Shown here: positions 57,621 through 64,000 of the stretch, in pieces | Position numbering within the stretch: the first letter of the stretch is position 1 | Layout of the letters: every line of letters starts with the position of its first letter | Source of the DNA: Burkholderia sp. GAS332 | GTDB taxonomy: Bacteria > Pseudomonadota > Gammaproteobacteria > Burkholderiales > Burkholderiaceae | Reading direction: 5' to 3' | Assembly: GCA_900142905.1 (NCBI GenBank) | Contig: FSRV01000001.1 | Coordinates: forward strand, 930,001 to 994,000 | Length of the DNA: 64,000 bases | Program-made: the position numbers and the translations under genes | Notes under the pieces: model-generated | What the model was told of the DNA's origin: nothing | Databases searched by the model: none | What the model saw: only the letters and a program-made list of their open reading frames with translations

Positions 57621-58652
57621 TCAAACCGCGTTCGCCAGATCCGCCTCGCTGGTGAAGGAGTCCGCGTAGAACTCGTCTTCCGGCAGGCCGTGATGCTGGG
57701 TGAAATCGCGCTGTGCCGACTCGACCATCACCGGTGCGCCGCACGCGTACACCTGGTACGGCGACAGATCCGGCAGATCCTCGATCACCGCGCGATGCAC
57801 GAAGCCAACGCGCCCCGTCCATGCATCGCTCGCGTCCGGTTCCGACAGCACCGGCACGAACTTGAAGTTCGGGATCTCGCGAGCCCATTGCTCGGCGAGA
57901 TCGAGCAGGTACAGGTCCTTCTTGCGGCGTGCGCCCCAGTACAGCGTCATCGGCCGGTTGAGGTTCTTGAACACCGCATGTTCGACGATCGCCTTCAGCG
58001 GCGCAAAGCCGGTGCCCGAAGCCAGCAGCACGATCGGCTTGTCCGAATCTTCTCGCAGGAAGAAGGTGCCGAGCGGGGCTTCGAAGCGCAGAATGTCGCG
58101 CTCCTTCATCGTGTTGAACACGTGGTCCGTGAATGCGCCACCCGGCATATGACGGAGGTGCAATTCGATCGGGCCTTCCGCATGCGGTGCGCTCGCCATC
58201 GAATAGCTGCGGCGCTTGCCGTCCTTCAGAATGAATTCGAGGTACTGGCCGGCCAGATATTGCAGACGTTCGTTGGCGGGTAATTGCAGCTTCAGCACGA
58301 CGACGTCGTCGGCCTTGCGCTCGATGGCGTTCACGCGGCACGGCAGCTTCTTGACCTGCACGTCACCCACGCCCGCTACTTCGCGGATATCCACTTCGAG
58401 ATCGGAGCAAGCCGTTGCGCAGCAGAAGAGCGCCATGCCGCGCGTTTTTTCGTCGTTCGACAAGGCCGACGACGAATGCGGACGCTGTTCGATCTGACCG
58501 CTGACCACGGTGCCTTTGCATGAGCCGCAAGCGCCGTTCTTGCAGCCGTACGGCAGGCCGATGCCCTGACGCAAGGCCGCGATCAGGACGGGTTCGTCCT
58601 GTTCTACCTGAAACTGCCGGCCGCTTTGCCGGAGCGTGACGTTAAATGCCAT
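57621..58652 (-). CDS. Ferredoxin-NAD(P)H reductase (CDP-6-deoxy-glucoseen reductase-like)
   Basis: This 343-residue electron-transfer protein has an N-terminal plant-type [2Fe-2S] ferredoxin (YGCKNGACGSCKG and LFCCATACSD hold the four cysteines). An FAD-binding domain follows (KRRSYSMASAP), then an NAD(P)H domain (VLLASGTGFAPLKAIVEHAV, ending YACGAPVMVESAQRDF). It passes electrons from NAD(P)H to an unknown oxygenase or reductase partner. The class is often named after AscD, but no deoxysugar genes are nearby, so that role is unlikely. It is divergent from the SDR gene. Confidence 0.9.
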   Translation of the reverse strand: MAFNVTLRQSGRQFQVEQDEPVLIAALRQGIGLPYGCKNGACGSCKGTVVSGQIEQRPHSSSALSNDEKTRGMALFCCATACSDLEVDIREVAGVGDVQVKKLPCRVNAIERKADDVVVLKLQLPANERLQYLAGQYLEFILKDGKRRSYSMASAPHAEGPIELHLRHMPGGAFTDHVFNTMKERDILRFEAPLGTFFLREDSDKPIVLLASGTGFAPLKAIVEHAVFKNLNRPMTLYWGARRKKDLYLLDLAEQWAREIPNFKFVPVLSEPDASDAWTGRVGFVHRAVIEDLPDLSPYQVYACGAPVMVESAQRDFTQHHGLPEDEFYADSFTSEADLANAV

Positions 58653-58731
58653 AGAGTGTTCGAAATCGAGAAGTCGGTAATCGTTATCGGACCCGCGGTG
58701 CAACTGTGCGGTACCTGCCGCGCTTGACGGC

Positions 58732-58737
58732 TACAAT
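58732..58737 (+). promoter_or_regulatory. -10-like box close to the SDR start
   Basis: TACAAT ends nine bases before the ATG of the SDR gene. The -35 region is weak and no ribosome site is visible, so the message would have an extremely short leader. Confidence 0.35.
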
Positions 58738-58746
58738 GCGTCCACC

Positions 58747-59778
58747 ATGAAAGCGACACGAAATTTACTCCGGCCGCGTGTGTTGATCGTTGGCTGCGGT
58801 GACGTCGGCATGCGCTGCGTGCCCTTGTTGCGGCCACACGCGCATGTCTTCGCGCTCACTAGCCACGCCGGGCGCAGCGCCGAATTGCGCGCTGCGGGCG
58901 TCACGCCGCTGGTCGGTGATCTCGACGCGCGCCGCAGCCTGAAACGGCTTGCCGGCCTCGCGCCGACGGTGCTGCATCTCGCGCCGCCGCAAAAGACCGG
59001 CGATGACGACCGCCGTACCCGTGCCTTGCTCGCTACGCTGAGCGCGCGCCGCAATCGGGCGCTGCGTGCCGCGCGCGGCGCGGTGGCACCGGTCGGGCGG
59101 CTGCGCCGCGGGTTGCGCCGCATTCATGCCTCGTGGGCGGAATCTGAAGCAGCCAATATTGTACCCGACAGGGTGCGCTGGACCGCCGCTCCGCACGCGC
59201 CTGTGAGGCTGGTGTACGCGAGCACGACAGGTGTCTACGGCGATTGTGGCGGCGCGTGGATCGACGAGACGCGCGTGCTGCAGCCGGCCAATGCGCGTGC
59301 CAAACGCCGCGTGTCGGCCGAACAGCAATTGCGCCGTGCGACCGCGCGAGGCGTGATCGCCGCAAGCATTGCGAGGATTCCGGGCATCTACGCGGGCAAC
59401 CGGCTGCCGCTCGCGCGGCTGGAAAAGCGCACGCCGGCCTTGATCGACGCCGACGACGTCTACACCAACCATATTCACGCCGACGACCTTGCCGCGATTC
59501 TCGTACGCCTGGCCACGCATGGTCGTCCGGCGCGCGTGATTCACGCGTCCGACGACACGTCGCTGAAGATGGGTGAGTACTTCGATGTGGTGGCCGATGC
59601 GTTCGGTCTGACGCGCCCGCCTCGCATCACGCGCGCAGAGGCAGAGCAGCAGGTCGAGCCGACCTTGCTGTCCTTCATGCGCGAATCGAGGCGGCTCGTG
59701 AACCGGCGCCTCAAAGAGGAACTGCGGATACGTTTGCGGTATCCGAGCGTCGATGATTTTTTGCGCGAGGCTTCGTAG
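58747..59778 (+). CDS. NAD-dependent epimerase/reductase family protein (YeeZ-like SDR)
   Basis: This 343-residue short-chain dehydrogenase-like protein binds NAD(P) through LIVGCGDVGMRCVPLL near residue 13. LVYASTTGVYGDCGGAWIDE and NHIHADDLAAILVRLATHG follow the YeeZ pattern. The classical YxxxK is not obvious. The region at about 95-135 is unusually Arg/Ala-rich (RRNRALRAARGAVAPVGRLRRGLRR) and low in hydrophobicity, perhaps a family-specific insert. It is divergent from the ferredoxin-reductase gene. The substrate is unknown. Confidence 0.8.
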   Translation: MKATRNLLRPRVLIVGCGDVGMRCVPLLRPHAHVFALTSHAGRSAELRAAGVTPLVGDLDARRSLKRLAGLAPTVLHLAPPQKTGDDDRRTRALLATLSARRNRALRAARGAVAPVGRLRRGLRRIHASWAESEAANIVPDRVRWTAAPHAPVRLVYASTTGVYGDCGGAWIDETRVLQPANARAKRRVSAEQQLRRATARGVIAASIARIPGIYAGNRLPLARLEKRTPALIDADDVYTNHIHADDLAAILVRLATHGRPARVIHASDDTSLKMGEYFDVVADAFGLTRPPRITRAEAEQQVEPTLLSFMRESRRLVNRRLKEELRIRLRYPSVDDFLREAS

Positions 59779-59782
59779 GCTT

Positions 59783-59971
59783 TTACGTCAGCGCCGGCAA
59801 CGCCTCCAGCAACAGGAAGCACAGCATCGCGCCAATCAGTGCGCCGATCAGGTTCGGGTGATATTTGTGCCGCAGCCGCATCACGACCAGCAATCCGCCG
59901 ACCAGGAGCAGCCCGAGACCTACGAAAGCAATCATCGTGGACGAGATCTCGATAGTGTCGTGGATAACCAT
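59783..59971 (-). CDS. Small two-helix membrane protein
   Basis: This 62-residue protein has two hydrophobic stretches (MIAFVGLGLLLVGGLLVVM and LIGALIGAMLCFLLLEALPAL) joined by a basic loop (RLRHKYHPN). A strong AAGGAGG ribosome site precedes the ATG, which supports it as a true gene. It is convergent with the SDR gene, four bases apart. Function unknown. Confidence 0.75.
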   Translation of the reverse strand: MVIHDTIEISSTMIAFVGLGLLLVGGLLVVMRLRHKYHPNLIGALIGAMLCFLLLEALPALT

Positions 59972-60138
59972 GGCGCCCCTCCTTGAACCCTTTGTAGTCT
60001 TTGTTTAATCGAGTATAGGGCGATTCGTAAGGAAGAGCATGCTGCGCCGCAGCGTGTAATCAGGGTCCCGCGTGGCCTGTGTGCGGGCGCGCACACGATT
60101 CTTCTGACGCATCAAGGCTTTAAAAGGGACCTACCGGT

Positions 60139-60849
60139 TTACCCGCTCCGTAAAGATCCGAGGTCGATTTCGTCGAGCCATTGCCATGCGCCTTCCGCGA
60201 GCGTCGCGGGCAACGCGAGCCCGCCGACCCGCTCGCGATGCAGCGCTTCGCAACGATTGCCGGCCGCCGCGATCATCCGCTTGACCTGGTGATACTTGCC
60301 CTCCATCACGGTGAGGGCCAGAGCGTGCTCGCCGCGCGCCTGGGCATCGACGGCGACGATCGGCTTGGGCTCGCCGTGTAGCAAGACGCCGTCGCGCAAG
60401 GCACCGAGCTGGGCGTCGTCGATCGGATGCCGCGTGGTCGCGATGTACAGCTTCGGCACTTTGCGTTTCGGCGACGTGAACATATGGACGAACTTGCCGT
60501 CGTCGGAGAGCAGCAGCAGGCCGGTGGTGTCCTGATCGAGGCGGCCCACGCATTGCACGCCGCGTTCGGCGAACTGCGGCGGCAGCAGGCTGAACACGCT
60601 CAGATGATGCTGCGGATCGCGCGAGCATTCGTAGCCGGCGGGTTTGTTCAGGAGCAGATAGGCGTGCTCGCGATACGGCCAGACGACACCGTCCACGCTG
60701 AAGCAGAACGTGCTGTCGTCGGTCGGGAAATCGGTATCGGCATCGGCGCAGACTGACCCGCCGATGCTCACGCGGCCGTCGCCGATCAGCGTCCGGCATT
60801 GGCGGCGAGAGCCGAAACCTTGAGTGAAGAGGATGCTTTCGAGATTCAT
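60139..60849 (-). CDS. rsuA: RsuA-like 16S rRNA pseudouridine synthase
   Basis: This 236-residue enzyme is expected to make pseudouridine at position 516 of 16S rRNA. The N-terminal S4 RNA-binding domain (MNLESILFTQGFGSRRQCRTLIGDGRVSIGG) is followed by the catalytic domain, whose aspartate is in CVGRLDQDTTGLLLLSDDG. GKYHQVKRMIAAAGNRCEALHRERVGGL is the closing motif. The start is ATG 60849; the frame beyond it lies upstream of any usual start. It is divergent from the MFS gene. Confidence 0.92.
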   Translation of the reverse strand: MNLESILFTQGFGSRRQCRTLIGDGRVSIGGSVCADADTDFPTDDSTFCFSVDGVVWPYREHAYLLLNKPAGYECSRDPQHHLSVFSLLPPQFAERGVQCVGRLDQDTTGLLLLSDDGKFVHMFTSPKRKVPKLYIATTRHPIDDAQLGALRDGVLLHGEPKPIVAVDAQARGEHALALTVMEGKYHQVKRMIAAAGNRCEALHRERVGGLALPATLAEGAWQWLDEIDLGSLRSG

Positions 60850-60943
60850 GGCGAGCGAAGAATAACACCGCAAGAAGCGGAGCGCCGCGCAGCGCCATAG
60901 CGACCACGATGATCGCTCCCCGTCCTGTTGCAGGAGTTCATCG

Positions 60944-62203
60944 ATGCATACCGCTTCCTCTTCGCCGTCTTCATCAACGCTCCGTTTGCCGGCCGCCTTC
61001 CAGCGGCTCGCATGGTCGAATCTGGTCGCGCAATCCGCTGAGCAGATCAGTCTCGCCGCCGCGCCGCTCGTCGCCGTGTTCGCGCTCGGCGCGGGCGCGC
61101 GCGAGACCGGTCTGCTGCAAACCGCGCAGACGCTGCCGTTCCTGTTGTTGTCGATTCCGCTCGGCGTGTGGGCGGACCGCCGCTCGCGCCGCACGTTGAT
61201 GGCGCTCGCCGAAAGCGTGCGCGTGGTCGCGATGCTGTGCGTGCTGCTGCTGGTGATGACGCATTCGTTGAGCTTGCCGCTGCTCGCCGCGCTCGGTTTT
61301 ATTGCTGCGACCGGCACGGTGGCCTACAACGTCGCGGCGCCTTCGCTGGTGCCCTCGATCGTGCCGCGCGAGGCGTACGCCCAGGCCAACGGCCGGCTCG
61401 AACTGGCCCGCAGCGTCGCCTATTCGGCGGGGCCGGCGCTCGGCGGACTGCTGGTCGGCTGGATCGGCGCGGGGTGGGCGTATGGCTGCGCGGCAGGGCT
61501 ATCGGCGCTGGCCGTCGCGTTGCTCGCGGGGCTGCGAGAACCACCGCGGGCGGCCGCTCCCGAGCGTCACTTCCTGCTGGAACTGCGCGACGGTACGCGC
61601 TTCGTGCTGCGCGACACGCTGCTGCGTCCAATGCTCGCCACCGCGATCTTTTTCAATCTCGGCTTCTTCGTGCTGCAAGCGGTGTATGTGCCGTACGCCG
61701 TGCATCGGTTGGGATTGAGCGCGTCGATGGTCGGCGTGACGCTCGGCGCGTACGGCGTCGGCATGGTGTGCGGCGCGCTCGCCGCACCGGCCATCGCGCG
61801 CCGCCTCGCGTTCGGCCGCGTGCTGATCATCGGACCGTCGTGCGGTTTGCTCGCCTCGCTCGTGATGGTGGCGACGATCGTCACGCCGTCGTTCTGGCTT
61901 GCGATGCTGAGTTTCTTCCTGCCCGGCGCCGGACCGATTCTGTGGGTGGTGGGTTCGACCACGCTGCGCCAGGCGATCACGCCTGAACGGATGATGGGCC
62001 GCGTCTCGGCACTCAACAGCACCGCGACCTTTGGTGCGCGGCCGCTGGGTGCATTGCTCGGTGCGGCGATCAGCGCGCGCTGGGGGATGGATGCGTGTCT
62101 GGTCGCGGCTGCCGCGGCGTTCCTTGTGCAGGCGTTGATCATTGTCATGTCGCCGGCAGCACGGCTTGCAAGCATTCCAGAGGGCGCCGCAATCGCCCAA
62201 TGA
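60944..62203 (+). CDS. MFS transporter (EntS-like, MFS_3)
   Basis: This 419-residue inner-membrane protein has 12 predicted helices. FQRLAWSNLVAQSAEQISLAAAPLVAVFALGAGARETGLLQTAQ opens the fold. The motif A loop is PLGVWADRRSRRTLMALAE, and the second-half equivalent is AAPAIARRLAFGRVLIIGP. It resembles exporters such as EntS or macrolide pumps. The N-terminus is Ser-rich. No siderophore genes are nearby, so the substrate is unknown. Confidence 0.88.
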   Translation: MHTASSSPSSSTLRLPAAFQRLAWSNLVAQSAEQISLAAAPLVAVFALGAGARETGLLQTAQTLPFLLLSIPLGVWADRRSRRTLMALAESVRVVAMLCVLLLVMTHSLSLPLLAALGFIAATGTVAYNVAAPSLVPSIVPREAYAQANGRLELARSVAYSAGPALGGLLVGWIGAGWAYGCAAGLSALAVALLAGLREPPRAAAPERHFLLELRDGTRFVLRDTLLRPMLATAIFFNLGFFVLQAVYVPYAVHRLGLSASMVGVTLGAYGVGMVCGALAAPAIARRLAFGRVLIIGPSCGLLASLVMVATIVTPSFWLAMLSFFLPGAGPILWVVGSTTLRQAITPERMMGRVSALNSTATFGARPLGALLGAAISARWGMDACLVAAAAAFLVQALIIVMSPAARLASIPEGAAIAQ

Positions 62204-62358
62204 AAACCGGTTTTCATCGAGGGCTGCGCTGTGTGCCGGCGTGCCTTCCGATTCTCGGGGAAAACCCTCGAAAATGAAAATGAATTTTTTTATGATGAGA
62301 TTCTATGTAAATATACTTTCATTCATTTTGATTACAGTCGCCACGCCGCCTGGCTCGC
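62204..62358. promoter_or_regulatory. AT-rich control region of the RpiR-iaaA pair
   Basis: This short region is much richer in A/T than its surroundings. AAAATGAAT (62277-62285) and ATTCATTTT (62321-62329) form an inverted repeat with a 35-base spacer, and GAAAATGAAAATGAAT adds direct half-sites. This is a plausible site for the RpiR regulator encoded just downstream. Confidence 0.5.
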
Positions 62359-63324
62359 ATGATCCATCACTCGTCCGTTGCTTCGAACCCCGCCGAGCAG
62401 GCCATCGCCGCACGCATTGCCGCAGCGATGCCGACCCTTACGCCGATCCATCGGCGCATGGGCGAATACGTGCTGGCGAATCTGTTCCGCGCGGCGACCA
62501 TGCGAATCGACGAACTGGCGAGCGTGGTCGGTGCGTCGGTCGCAACGGCGAATCGCTTCGCTCGCGCACTCGGCTTCGACGGTTATCCGCAGTTTCGCGA
62601 AGCGCTGGTACGCGGCTTCGAAGCGACGCTCGCACCGGTCGAGCGGCTGCGTAGCGCGCAGGAATCGCTCGCTTCCGGCGACAATCTGCTCGATGCGTTG
62701 CTCGAGCAGGCGGCCGCCAATCTTCAATCCACGCGCACCGCGATCGATAGCACCGCCGCCGAAGCAGCGGTTGAAGCGATCATTGCCGCGCGCCGTGTAT
62801 TCGTGCTCGGCTACGGGGCCAGCGCGTTTCTCGCTGGCTTGATGGAGCACGGCTTGATGCCGTACCACGACAACGTGCAGTCGCTCGCGCTGATCGGCGG
62901 ACCGTCGCATGCCGCGCGGCGTCTGTTCACTGCGGACGACGGCGATCTGGTGATCGGCATTGCGTTTCCGCGCTATCTCGACGACACCATCGAACTCGCC
63001 CGGCGTGCGGCAAGCCGCGGCGCACGCGTGCTTGCGCTCACCGATAGTCCGCGCTCGCCGCTCGCGCAATTTGCCGATCTCAAGCTCTATATCCGTTCTG
63101 AACGGCGGCTCGCGGCCAACGCCGATTCGGCTGTGCTGGCCGTGATCGAGGCACTCTGCGATGCGGTCGCGTATCGCGCCCAACGCTCGGTCAAGGCCGC
63201 CGCCGGCGTCAGCGAATTTGTGTTGCCCTGGCTGACCGATCCGCAAGCCGAGCCGTCCAGCACGACTGAGCAGCCCGTGCGCCCTTCTATCCGTACAACC
63301 CGCACTACCAAAGCCAAGAAATGA
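62359..63324 (+). CDS. RpiR/MurR-family regulator with SIS domain
   Basis: This 321-residue transcription factor has an RpiR helix-turn-helix (about 20-90, with MRIDELASVVGASVATANRFARALGFDGYPQFREAL). A SIS sugar-phosphate-binding domain follows (VEAIIAARRVFVLGYGASAFLAGLMEHGL and IGIAFPRYLDDTIELARRAASRGARVLALTD). A C-terminal Pro/Thr/Lys-rich tail is additional. It overlaps the isoaspartyl peptidase gene by 4 bp (ATGA), so it probably controls that gene and whatever follows outside the window. Confidence 0.9.
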   Translation: MIHHSSVASNPAEQAIAARIAAAMPTLTPIHRRMGEYVLANLFRAATMRIDELASVVGASVATANRFARALGFDGYPQFREALVRGFEATLAPVERLRSAQESLASGDNLLDALLEQAAANLQSTRTAIDSTAAEAAVEAIIAARRVFVLGYGASAFLAGLMEHGLMPYHDNVQSLALIGGPSHAARRLFTADDGDLVIGIAFPRYLDDTIELARRAASRGARVLALTDSPRSPLAQFADLKLYIRSERRLAANADSAVLAVIEALCDAVAYRAQRSVKAAAGVSEFVLPWLTDPQAEPSSTTEQPVRPSIRTTRTTKAKK

Positions 63325-64000
63325 ACTCCAACGCAGTCATTGCCATTCACGGCGGGGCAGGCACGATCCTGCGCGCATCGATGTCGGCCAGCGCCGAAGC
63401 GGACTACCACGCTGCCTTGCACGCCGTGCTAAGCGCGGGCCAGCGCGTGCTCGCTGACGGCGGCAGCGCGCTCGACGCCGTTAGCGAAGCCGTGCGTTTG
63501 CTCGAAGATTGCCCGCTCTTCAACGCGGGCCGTGGCGCGGTCTACACGGCGGCCGGCACGCATGAACTCGACGCGGCCATCATGGACGGCAGCACGCTCG
63601 AGGCCGGTGCGATCTGCTGCGTGACGCGCGTACGCAATCCGATTCTGGCGGCGCGCCGCGTACTCGAGCGCAGCGAACACGTGCTGTTCACCGGCGCAGG
63701 CGCGGAAGCCTTCGCGGCCGCGCAAGGACTCGAGTTCGTCGAGCCCGAGTATTTCCATACCGAAGCGCGTCATCGTCAATGGCAGCTTGCACGCGGTCAG
63801 GATCGGGCGATGCTCGATCACGATGGCGCGACGCTGGCTTCGGACAATGACGATCCCACGCCGCACGAGCCGATCGATCCGAATCGCAAGTTCGGCACCG
63901 TGGGCGCGGTCGCACTCGATCAGCATGGCCACGTAGCCGCCGCGACATCGACGGGTGGCGTCACCAACAAGCAGGTGGGCCGGGTCGGCGATACGCCGCT
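63321..64000 (+). CDS. iaaA: Isoaspartyl peptidase/L-asparaginase (N-terminal part, cut by window end)
   Basis: The first 226 residues of an Ntn-hydrolase that removes isoaspartyl groups from peptides and deamidates asparagine. MNSNAVIAIHGGAGTI is the family start, followed by LEDCPLFNAGRGAVYTAAG and ELDAAIMDGSTLEAGAI. The self-cleavage site is in RKFGTVGAVALDQHGH (the Thr becomes the nucleophile), followed by ATSTGGVTNKQVGRVGDTPL at the edge. It starts inside the RpiR stop. In E. coli iaaA heads a glutathione/peptide ABC operon; a transporter may follow here outside the window. Confidence 0.93.
   Translation, partial: MNSNAVIAIHGGAGTILRASMSASAEADYHAALHAVLSAGQRVLADGGSALDAVSEAVRLLEDCPLFNAGRGAVYTAAGTHELDAAIMDGSTLEAGAICCVTRVRNPILAARRVLERSEHVLFTGAGAEAFAAAQGLEFVEPEYFHTEARHRQWQLARGQDRAMLDHDGATLASDNDDPTPHEPIDPNRKFGTVGAVALDQHGHVAAATSTGGVTNKQVGRVGDTP

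Noticed and set aside
57621..58652. Deoxysugar biosynthesis role suggested by similarity to AscD-type reductases
   Set aside because: No nucleotide-sugar genes are in the neighbourhood; the domain set is shared by many oxygenase reductases.

Overview
This 64 kb window reads as ordinary chromosome of a high-GC betaproteobacterium of the Burkholderia/Paraburkholderia type. The gene orders ribF-ileS-lspA-coaBC-dut, clpS-clpA, rpmB-rpmG, nadA-nadC and an FKBP-type isomerase followed by ispH are typical of that group, and codon use is strongly GC3-biased throughout. I see no tRNA, rRNA, insertion sequence, prophage, CRISPR array or clear island. The long open frames antisense to real genes are by-products of high GC.

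Layout. 1-8.5 kb holds accessory metabolism and regulation: a DHA2 efflux pump, a MocR-type regulator divergent from a DUF2917 protein, a citrate synthase-like protein fused to a helix-turn-helix domain and divergent from a family III CoA-transferase, and a UTRA-type GntR regulator divergent from an aldo/keto reductase. 8.5-17.6 kb holds two exported proteins (one Rap1a-like, one built on about 31 GGGSS repeats), a four-gene peptide-type ABC importer operon and a cupin. 17.8-27.4 kb holds a stand-alone fusA, a DUF192 protein, a tiny Ala/Lys-rich exported protein, an RluE-like synthase, icd, a cold-shock protein and clpS-clpA. 27.4-30 kb holds a large orphan protein with a glycosidase-like C-terminal half. 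30.3-37.7 kb is the ribF to dut block on the minus strand, with a flavin-dependent monooxygenase inserted. 37.8-49.8 kb holds purN, an rRNA methyltransferase, an MscS channel, a desaturase, NAD biosynthesis (nadA-nadC convergent with nadB), rpmB-rpmG, radC, an FKBP isomerase and ispH. 50.3-55.5 kb is a complete branched-chain amino acid importer (livJ, then livHMGF). 55.5-64 kb holds ypeA, an argD-like aminotransferase, a ferredoxin-reductase, a YeeZ-like SDR, an RsuA-like synthase, an MFS transporter, and an RpiR regulator overlapping the start of an isoaspartyl peptidase cut by the window end.

Points most worth a second look: (1) the HTH-citrate synthase fusion, with its catalytic residues intact, facing a CoA-transferase across an array of overlapping AT-rich palindromes; (2) a GCAC-N7-GTGC site about 100 bp upstream of a sigma54-like promoter before livJ, suggesting nitrogen control; (3) a 32-bp near-perfect palindrome upstream of icd; (4) the GGGSS-repeat exported protein on a 15-bp minisatellite; (5) the 852-residue orphan glycosidase-like protein; (6) promoters whose -10 boxes sit so close to the start codons of clpS, purN and the SDR gene that the messages may be leaderless. 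No wholly new multi-gene system is evident; item 1 is the nearest candidate.
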